DNA of 44,365 nucleotides from NCBI GenBank assembly GCA_964593865.1, contig CAZQKE010000139.1, positions 1 through 44,365 on the forward strand. Reading direction: 5' to 3'. Position numbers and translations under genes: made by a program. Below, piece after piece: positions 14,843 to 21,236 of the stretch. Numbering within the stretch: the stretch's first letter is position 1; each line of letters begins with the position of its first letter. Source of the stretch: CAZQKE01 sp964593865. GTDB lineage: Bacteria; Chloroflexota; Anaerolineae; JAAYZQ01. The notes under the pieces were generated by a model. The model saw only the letters and a list, made by a program, of their open reading frames with translations, was not told where the DNA came from and made no database searches.

Positions 14843-16345
14843 CTAGAACCCGTAGATTTGGGCATATTTTTCGCGGATGTAGGTCAGGAACGGCTCGGTG
14901 CGCATGGGGCCGCCGGTCACACGCTCCACCAGTTCGGTCGGTGTGTACTTGGCTCCCTCTTTGTGGATCTTTTCCCGCATCCACTGCAACAACGTCCCAA
15001 ACTCTCCTTTTTCAATCTGGGCAGGGATATCGGGGTGATCCGCAACGGCTCGGTTGTAAAATTGGGCGGCCAGCAGATTGCCCAACGAATAGGTAGGAAA
15101 GTATCCGATCATGCCTCCCGACCAATGCACATCCTGCAACACTCCCTCTGCATCATTGCCGGGCCGGATGCCCAAGTACTCTTCCATCTTGGCATTCCAC
15201 AGCTCGGGGAGATCGGCGACCCGGACCTTTCCCTCCACCAGCAGGTTTTCCACCTCAAAACGGAGGAAGATGTGCAGGTTGTATGTGACCTCATCGGCTT
15301 CGACGCGGATGAAGGACGGCTCAACGCGGTTGATGGCCCGGTAGAAAGCATCCAGACTCACCCCTTCCAGCTGAGGGAAGTATTCTTGGAGTCGCGGAAG
15401 CCAAAAAGCCCAAAAGCCCCGGCTACGGCCTACAATGTTTTCCCACATGCGGGATTGGGATTCGTGGACGCTCAAAGAGGCCCCGTTGCACAAGGGCGTG
15501 CGTTCCAACGACCGGTCAATCCCCTGCTCATACATGCCGTGCCCCGCCTCATGGATTGAGCCGAACAGAGCCGGGAGCAGGTTGTTCCGGAAGAGACGCG
15601 TCGTCAGCCGCACATCACCCGTTGAAAAGGAGGTGGTGAAAGGATGGGCAGCAGTGTCTTGCCGACCGCGTTGAAAATCAAACCCAAGCCGCGTGATGAC
15701 CTCAATGCCGAATTCCCACTGCTTGTCCTCATCGAACTCTTGCCGGAGGAAGGCATCGTCCACAGCACCCTGCCGGTCGGCAATGGCCCGAACCAGGGGA
15801 ATCAACCCCTCCTTCATTTCTTCAAATAACGCCTCCACCTGGGCCGTCTTCATCTCCGGCTCAAATTCGTCGAGCAGGGCATCATAGATGCGGTCTTGGT
15901 AGCCCAACGCTTCCGCTTTCTGAACGGTCAGGTCCACAATCTCTTCCAGGTGGGGTTGGAACACCGCAAAATCGGATGTTTCCCGTGCTTTTTCCCAGGC
16001 CATGTGCCCCAAAGCGGTCGCCTTGGCCAACCGCGCCACAAGCTCCGCCGGGATTTTGCGCAAGCGGGTATACTCCCGCCGCGTGACACGGACCAGGCTG
16101 GCCTCAAAGGAGTCATAGTCCGCCCCGGCCAACTCTTTTTCTAGATCGTCCAGGAGCCGACCGATTTCATCGGAGGTGAAACGCTGGTGAACGGTCTTTT
16201 GCAGGGTGGAGATCTGCATAGCCCGCGCTTCCGCTCCCCCCGGCGGCATGTAGGTCTGTTGATCCCAATGTAGAAGGGATGATGCTGCGCTGAAATCGGC
16301 AATCTCCCCCAACAATGTCTGCAACCGTCGGAATTTGTCGCTCAT
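14843..16345 (-). CDS. M32 family metallocarboxypeptidase (thermostable carboxypeptidase 1 type)
   Basis: 500 aa, the normal length for the Taq carboxypeptidase family; removes C-terminal residues from peptides using a zinc ion. HEAGH (residues 265-269, in GSIHEAGHGMYEQG) supplies two metal ligands and the catalytic Glu. Other family blocks are LHWDQQTYMPPGGAEAR near the N-terminus, HPFTTSFSTGDVRLTTRL, HESQSRMWENIVGRSR and ADEVTYNLHIFLRFEVE. Start at 16345, with AGGAGAGG upstream; a longer in-frame start would lie inside the preceding gene. Its ATG comes 2 bp after the stop of the Fe-S gene, indicating translational coupling. Cytoplasmic, probably peptide turnover. Confidence 0.95.
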   Translation of the reverse strand: MSDKFRRLQTLLGEIADFSAASSLLHWDQQTYMPPGGAEARAMQISTLQKTVHQRFTSDEIGRLLDDLEKELAGADYDSFEASLVRVTRREYTRLRKIPAELVARLAKATALGHMAWEKARETSDFAVFQPHLEEIVDLTVQKAEALGYQDRIYDALLDEFEPEMKTAQVEALFEEMKEGLIPLVRAIADRQGAVDDAFLRQEFDEDKQWEFGIEVITRLGFDFQRGRQDTAAHPFTTSFSTGDVRLTTRLFRNNLLPALFGSIHEAGHGMYEQGIDRSLERTPLCNGASLSVHESQSRMWENIVGRSRGFWAFWLPRLQEYFPQLEGVSLDAFYRAINRVEPSFIRVEADEVTYNLHIFLRFEVENLLVEGKVRVADLPELWNAKMEEYLGIRPGNDAEGVLQDVHWSGGMIGYFPTYSLGNLLAAQFYNRAVADHPDIPAQIEKGEFGTLLQWMREKIHKEGAKYTPTELVERVTGGPMRTEPFLTYIREKYAQIYGF

Positions 16346-16347
16346 CT

Positions 16348-16893
16348 TTACCTCTCCTGGATCACCGCTTCTTCCATCATCTTGAGCAATGCTTGGCGCT
16401 GCTCGGCATACTGCTCCTCTGCAAAGAGGGGCCGGCAGCCCTGAACCTCCGCCTCTCCGACGGTCACCTTGCTGGCGAAGGCAAAGCAGGAAGGAAAGCC
16501 GCATTGCTTACAGTTGGTCTTGGGCAGCAGTTTGTAAATCTCCATAGCCACCAATCGTTTGCGCGGTTCGTAGCGCGGCGTCAAATTTTCGCGGTCCATC
16601 CAGATACGGTTGACCTCGCTTAGGATTTTCTCCATTTCAATGGCCGCCGAATCGCGGTCGGGTAGATTGCTGATGGTGATCTCGTGGGGCTTGAGGGCGA
16701 CAGACCGCCCCCGCAATCGCAAGGTGATTTGGGGAATTGCGGGGTTGTATACCGCACCCTTCCACTGGGCGTTGAGATAGGGGAACACCGCACTGATGTC
16801 ATCTTTGAAGACGGCGGTAGCGTTCCAACGCTCGGAACCAGGCTCGCAGGCCGGGGCCTCCAAGTGCATCTCATAGTCTTTGGCGATGAACAC
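16348..16893 (-). CDS. Fe-S cluster (CxxC-type, PF04060-like) protein of unknown role
   Basis: 181 aa. The C-terminal part, KLLPKTNCKQCGFPSCFAFASKVTVGEAEVQGCRP, is the four-cysteine C-x2-C-x4-C-x(n)-C motif seen at the N-terminus of corrinoid Fe-S proteins and in RnfB-like proteins, binding one 4Fe-4S cluster. The first ~110 residues (ITISNLPDRDSAAIEMEKIL and so on) are not recognised. The start is GTG at 16893, preceded by AAGGAGGTCAACC; there is no ATG at a suitable distance. It is the first gene of a run with the M32 peptidase, the flavoprotein and the thioesterase, behind a good sigma-A promoter. An electron-transfer or cofactor-sensing role is possible but unproven. Confidence 0.75.
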   Translation of the reverse strand: MFIAKDYEMHLEAPACEPGSERWNATAVFKDDISAVFPYLNAQWKGAVYNPAIPQITLRLRGRSVALKPHEITISNLPDRDSAAIEMEKILSEVNRIWMDRENLTPRYEPRKRLVAMEIYKLLPKTNCKQCGFPSCFAFASKVTVGEAEVQGCRPLFAEEQYAEQRQALLKMMEEAVIQER

Positions 16894-16960
16894 GGTTGAC
16901 CTCCTTACTGTGTGTGCTGCAACCGGGACGGGGATTTCTCCGTTCCTGGGTGACCGTGAA

Positions 16961-16989
16961 AGTGTATCACGCCCCAGGGGAAATGTCAA
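16961..16989 (-). promoter_or_regulatory. Sigma-A type promoter of the Fe-S/M32/flavoprotein run
   Basis: Minus strand: TTGACA (16984-16989), 17-bp spacer, TACACT (16961-16966). About 68 bp upstream of the GTG start at 16893. Confidence 0.85.
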
Positions 16990-17029
16990 ACGTTTCAAAC
17001 CGGTTCGTAGGGGTTAGAGGTATGACTCG

Positions 17030-17059
17030 GATCGGGCCGGATGCGTTCCCGGCCCGATC
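17030..17059. other. 11-bp inverted repeat (strong hairpin)
   Basis: GATCGGGCCGG, loop ATGCGTTC, CCGGCCCGATC. It lies between the end of the C25 peptidase gene and the Fe-S operon promoter on the same strand. It may end transcription of the former, though no U-tract follows. Confidence 0.55.
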
Positions 17060-17124
17060 TCCGGAATCGGCCTCTGCGGTGTAAGTTTGGGGGTATCCGT
17101 CAGAGGCAATGGGAGAAGAAGGGG

Positions 17125-17203
17125 GCGGTGGCGACTCAAATCGCTCCTTTCGGGCCTGCGGCCGGGCGTCCGCCTGCGCGGGCGGTCGGCCAACGGCCCG
17201 CCA
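17125..17203 (+). repeat. Family B dispersed repeat, copy 3
   Basis: GCGGTGGCGACTCAAA then TCGCTCCTTTCGGGCC, TGCGGCCGGGCG, GTCCGCCTGCGCGGGCGG and the end TCGGCCAACGGCCCG. It is followed by a small palindrome, GCGGTTTCAACCGC (17207-17220). It lies just past the stop codon of the C25 peptidase gene. The rest of the gap 16894-17247 holds the promoter at 16961-16989 and the hairpin at 17030-17059. Confidence 0.8.
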
Positions 17204-17247
17204 GGGGCGGTTTCAACCGCTATTTTCTCCATTGTGGCCTCTGCGAT

Positions 17248-20200
17248 TCACCGCACCACCAACGGCAGGAAGATTCGAGAAGAATAATAGGAATCCCCCG
17301 GTCGCATGTAGCGTCCTTCCCAGGGATAGGCGGTCACGTTCCCCGCACCGTCCACTACCTGGACGAAAAACTCGGTGTCGGGCCGGGCCGGGAATCCGCC
17401 GCGCCACGTTTTGCCTTCGGGGAGCAAAGCGATGCTGGCCCATCCCCTTTCCCATTCGTCTCGCCCGTCGCTATAGGCCACCACCACACTGTAGATGCCG
17501 GATTCATCCTCGGCCTGAACGGTGAGCATCACGACACCGTCTTGCAACCCACTTTCGACACGCTGCAAGCGGGGGGCTTCTTCGTCCTCTGCGTCGCTGT
17601 AGAAAATGTCTACATCCATCGCTCCGTAGATCCGCTGTACGGCGCGGCTGCCCTGAAACTGCCCCAGGCCGAGGACCAGGTTGCTCTGCTCTTCCGTTCG
17701 GTTCAGACGCAACAGCAGGCCGGGCGACCAGACCGGCTCGTCAAAAACCGGTTCATCCCTTTCGACACCGAGCTCCCAGGTGGCCTTTTCCACCACCGGA
17801 TCAAAGTCGGCCAATTCCTGCCCCAGTGCTCCCCTGAGTACTGCTCCTCTGGGTTCCCCCAAAGTCGCCGCCAATGGGTCGGCAGCGCGCGGCTGTACCG
17901 GCAAACCGTCGTTCCTTTCCACCTGCCCACCGTAACTGTAATAGGTCCCTTGAGACGTTTCCTGACGGAGCAAGGCCGGAAAGTCGTAATGCACATGTTC
18001 CACCGTCAGTCCGTCCATGCGCTCCAACGTAGAATTGCGGGAAGGAGCTGCTGCAACGGCAATCCGGCCTTCATCGGGCGACCGAACTCGCGTCATCGGC
18101 AGACCGTACAGCGTTGCTTCAATGAGGATCTTCTCATCGGTGTAATCAAACTCCAGTTCCTCCAGGTAGTACCGCTGTTTGGCCTCTACCAATGCCCGGC
18201 CCACCGTCGTCCCGGTCCCGGCCAGCAACCGCCGAGTGTAATTCAGCATCAGTTGCTCCGAGAGACCAATGCCAAAAGTATAGCCCCATCCATAGCCGGT
18301 GTTGCCCACCAACAACGCTCCACGGGCAGCCCAGGCCTGGGCTGTATCTAACGCTGCCGCAGCCTCCGGCGGCACATTCAACCCTCCGTGACAACCCGGT
18401 GTCCAAAGCAAAGAGCCGCCGTGATCGCCGGTGCTGTTTGACACTTCCTTGCTGTCGACCGAACCCCGCGGCGTGTAGATGGCGTGATGGTCGGCGTGAC
18501 CGTTGTAGGAGACCAGATCATGGCGTTGGTTTAATATCTCGTTGTGGAACTGAGTGGCGTCCCAACTGTTGCCGATGAGAGCGCAATTGGGGTACAAGCC
18601 GTCGGCCAGCAGGGCGCTGCACATCTCCTGAGCACTGTCGGTCAGGACATCATAGCCGGTGACGGCAGCTTCGCCCACCACGATCTCGCCGTCGGCCAGG
18701 AACCGATCAATCTGCCCTATAATTTCCTCCGGTGTCTCGATCAATCGTCCTACGGCCATATCGGGCAGATAGAGGGGGTGACCGTCCCAGCCGGGGTCGT
18801 CGGGGATGGTGGGCACCCGGTCGGCGTAAAAGTCATCGGTCAGAATGCGGTCTGCGGCCAGGGCCGCACCAACGGTGGTGGTGATGGGCACCCCTTTGTA
18901 GTGATGCTCCGGGTGACCGGTCCGGTCGCGGACACGGCGGAAAGGGATCACCCGGTCGTCGCCGACGATGACCAGGTAAGCCAGGTCGGGACTGAGGCCC
19001 AAATGGGCCACGATCTGGTCGTGGATGGCATCGGCCACGGCGTTGGCCCGTTGGAAACCGGTCGGCTCGGCCAGCCAGGCGTCATAGGCAGCCGCCGTGG
19101 CGGGATCTTCTTCAACGCGGAGCACCAGGCCGTTGGTCGCTGCTGCCAGTTCGTTCAGCTTCTGCATCACCGCCCCGGCCTGGGCCGCACCGTAGAGGGC
19201 TGCCAGCCGCTCTTGGTTGGTGAGGATCAGCGTATCCAGGTCAAACGGTTGCCCGGTCACGACCAAAGTACGCCACACTTCGGTAGACCAATCCCCCTCG
19301 TCATCCTGAACCTGAAAGTAGATGGTGTGTGTCCCGGTGGAAAGGGCCGAGGCGGTCAAAGTGAACACGGCCTGGGTGCTCAGTTCCCCGTCCAGACTGG
19401 AGCGCCAGCGGTAGGCGACAATATCCGCTCCGCCTTCATCGGCATCTTGCCCGGAACCCCGAAACAATACGGTATCGCGGCCCCGGTAGGCAATCGTCGG
19501 CGTGATGGTGTGAATGGTTGCCATCGGTCGGTAGGTGGGACGCACCGTGGGGGAGCGGTAATAGTGGGGTTCTGTCGCCAGGATATGCTGTCCCACTCCA
19601 TCGGATCGGATCAAATAGATGTGCATATTGCTGCCATAGGTTGCATTGGGTCCGACGAACATGATCCAGTCTTGGGAGTACCATTGGGGCCACCACGGAT
19701 GCTCACCTGTGATATGGAGAGGAACCCGGTTTGTGCCGTCCGCATTTATCACATACACATCTCCGCCGGAGCCGACATAGGCAATCCGTTTGCCGTCGGG
19801 CGACCAGACAGGATACCAGCTATAGTCGGAAACCAGCCGGAGCAATCCGCTCCCGTCGGCATTCACCCGAAAGACCTTGGTCGTTTCCTCTCGGTTGGAG
19901 TTGAAAGCGATGAACTGCCCATCCGGCGACCAATCGGGATACCAATCATCGGCCGTACCCGGCGGGTCTAGAAAGAGCCGCTTGCCGCTCCCATCGGCGT
20001 TCATCATCACCAATTTGTATTGCCAGCCGGGATACGCAGCAGCAAAGACGATGCGGCTGCAATCGGGTGACCAGTCGGGGTTGTAGGCCGGGTAGCTGCC
20101 GATGCCGCCGGATTCGGGCGTCAGGTTCGTAACGTTGCTGCCGTCAAGGTCCATGACATAGATGTCGGTGTTGTAGACGTATAGCACCCGCCCGTCCAAC

Positions 20201-20811
20201 GGGCAAATATCCGGATCAAAGCCGGGGCGGACGTAGGTGAGATTCGTCCCATCGCCGTTCATACGCCAGATTTGACGATTGTTGTCGGCGCCGGAGACGT
20301 AATAGATGGGTGTGTCCGAAGTGTCGGCCGGGAGCACCAAATCTACCTGCTGGCCGTCGGCAACGACTTGGTAGGTGACGGTGCGGTTACGCCCGCCGTA
20401 GTCGGCCGATAGGGTTATGGTATCCCCTACGCGAACGGCCAAGGGGTCGTCGCTCAAAGCGAGGGCAAAGTAGGGATCATCGCTTAGTTCACCGGAAGCC
20501 GTCGTCACCGTGCGTTGACCACCCGGCCCCTGGATGGTAACCGTTGCACCTTGTAGGGGAATGCCGTTGTTATCATACACATAACCGTGGACGCAGCAGG
20601 CCGGCGTCTCGCCGCCGGGAGGCGTCACATCTATACAATCCTCCGGCAGAGGGACCGGAGGGGATGCAGGCGCGGCGGTGGACACCGACGCCTGCATCCC
20701 GACGCGGCCGGGGGCTTGGGCCGCACTCCGGGGTGGGGACGGTAGGAGAAACAGGGACAGCACCAGGATCAGGTCTGAAAGCAAGCAGACAGCGACGTAG
20801 TATTTCCTCAT
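17248..20811 (-). CDS. Secreted gingipain-like (C25, clan CD) cysteine peptidase with TolB-like propeller
   Basis: 1187 aa. The signal peptide is RKYYVAVCLLSDLILVLSLF. A carboxypeptidase-regulatory-like domain (VHGYVYDNNGIPLQGATVTI) follows. TolB/WD40-like propeller blades come next, at about residues 170-400 (YPDWSPDGQFIAFNSNR, YPVWSPDGKRIAYVGS), then a PKD-like domain. The C25-like domain (about 515-900) holds the likely dyad His772 in SYNGHADHH and Cys807 in WTPGCHGG, 35 residues apart as in gingipains. A beta-rich C-terminus follows. Start at 20811, where GAGGAGGTTGAG precedes ATG. It probably acts outside the cell as an Arg/Lys-type or unknown-specificity endopeptidase. The gene has its own ECF-type promoter element and an upstream operator block shared with the biosynthetic cluster. 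Confidence 0.88.
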   Translation of the reverse strand: MRKYYVAVCLLSDLILVLSLFLLPSPPRSAAQAPGRVGMQASVSTAAPASPPVPLPEDCIDVTPPGGETPACCVHGYVYDNNGIPLQGATVTIQGPGGQRTVTTASGELSDDPYFALALSDDPLAVRVGDTITLSADYGGRNRTVTYQVVADGQQVDLVLPADTSDTPIYYVSGADNNRQIWRMNGDGTNLTYVRPGFDPDICPLDGRVLYVYNTDIYVMDLDGSNVTNLTPESGGIGSYPAYNPDWSPDCSRIVFAAAYPGWQYKLVMMNADGSGKRLFLDPPGTADDWYPDWSPDGQFIAFNSNREETTKVFRVNADGSGLLRLVSDYSWYPVWSPDGKRIAYVGSGGDVYVINADGTNRVPLHITGEHPWWPQWYSQDWIMFVGPNATYGSNMHIYLIRSDGVGQHILATEPHYYRSPTVRPTYRPMATIHTITPTIAYRGRDTVLFRGSGQDADEGGADIVAYRWRSSLDGELSTQAVFTLTASALSTGTHTIYFQVQDDEGDWSTEVWRTLVVTGQPFDLDTLILTNQERLAALYGAAQAGAVMQKLNELAAATNGLVLRVEEDPATAAAYDAWLAEPTGFQRANAVADAIHDQIVAHLGLSPDLAYLVIVGDDRVIPFRRVRDRTGHPEHHYKGVPITTTVGAALAADRILTDDFYADRVPTIPDDPGWDGHPLYLPDMAVGRLIETPEEIIGQIDRFLADGEIVVGEAAVTGYDVLTDSAQEMCSALLADGLYPNCALIGNSWDATQFHNEILNQRHDLVSYNGHADHHAIYTPRGSVDSKEVSNSTGDHGGSLLWTPGCHGGLNVPPEAAAALDTAQAWAARGALLVGNTGYGWGYTFGIGLSEQLMLNYTRRLLAGTGTTVGRALVEAKQRYYLEELEFDYTDEKILIEATLYGLPMTRVRSPDEGRIAVAAAPSRNSTLERMDGLTVEHVHYDFPALLRQETSQGTYYSYGGQVERNDGLPVQPRAADPLAATLGEPRGAVLRGALGQELADFDPVVEKATWELGVERDEPVFDEPVWSPGLLLRLNRTEEQSNLVLGLGQFQGSRAVQRIYGAMDVDIFYSDAEDEEAPRLQRVESGLQDGVVMLTVQAEDESGIYSVVVAYSDGRDEWERGWASIALLPEGKTWRGGFPARPDTEFFVQVVDGAGNVTAYPWEGRYMRPGDSYYSSRIFLPLVVR

Positions 20812-20830
20812 CTCAACCTCCTCACTCACT

Positions 20831-20862
20831 TACTCAATGGAGCTCGGATGGTTTTTCCGACA
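20831..20862 (-). promoter_or_regulatory. ECF-type promoter element, copy 1 (C25 peptidase)
   Basis: Minus strand: TGTCGGAAAA (20853-20862), exactly 15 bp, TTGAGTA (20831-20837), 19 bp before the ATG at 20811. Identical boxes and spacing occur at 24919-24950 and 34473-34504. GGAA in the upstream box resembles ECF -35 elements. Assignment to the nearby sigma factor is inferred. Confidence 0.75.
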
Positions 20863-20994
20863 CCGAATCTGAGAAATTTTGTGAAAGCGCGGACGGAATC
20901 GCCGACCGGAGATCGGCATGAACGCCCGGCCGTCGGTTCTTGTCTATCAACTGCCGGTAGAGGCGATGCGACGGTTTCCGGCAGTCTCCCGGCT

Positions 20995-21054
20995 ACTATA
21001 CCAGAAACCGGTTGTCAAAATCAATCACCGATTCTGTCAAAACCGTTGACACTT
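20995..21054 (-). promoter_or_regulatory. Shared upstream control block, copy 1 (sigma-A-like promoter plus inverted repeat)
   Basis: Two runs identical to 34615-34674: 31 bp (20995-21025) and 24 bp (21031-21054), separated by 5 variable bases. Minus strand: TTGATT (21019-21024), 18-bp spacer, TATAGT (20995-21000), a sigma-A-like promoter pointing to the peptidase gene. TGTCAA-AACCG-TTGACA (21035-21051) is a perfect inverted repeat just upstream of the -35, with a further TGTCAAAA at 21014. The rest of the gap to the end of the CHAT gene (21055-21236) shows nothing recognisable. Confidence 0.75.
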
Positions 21055-21236
21055 TTTGGTCAAGGCGGCATTCAACGGCGGACGTGATTGGACCAAACGG
21101 TCGGGAGGGCGAATAGGCGGCCGTCGGCGTCTATGCCCCAAGAATTTATGGAGGAATGCTTGATCAATGTGGGGGTTATCCGAGAGGTGAAGCTGTTCCT
21201 GCCTATGGACGGGATCCGGGCGGCCTTCCGACCGGG

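Noticed and set aside
14823..14984. N-terminal extension of the CoA-disulfide reductase-like protein
   Set aside because: It overlaps the M32 gene and has no homology; the ATG at 14822 has a strong Shine-Dalgarno sequence and gives the canonical FAD-binding N-terminus.
18544..19971. Long plus-strand open frame opposite the C25 peptidase
   Set aside because: Antisense to propeller repeats, low-complexity Gly/His-rich translation, no ribosome-binding site.
21088..21236. Short plus-strand open frame downstream of the control block
   Set aside because: No ribosome-binding site, no homology, and it runs antisense into the CHAT gene.
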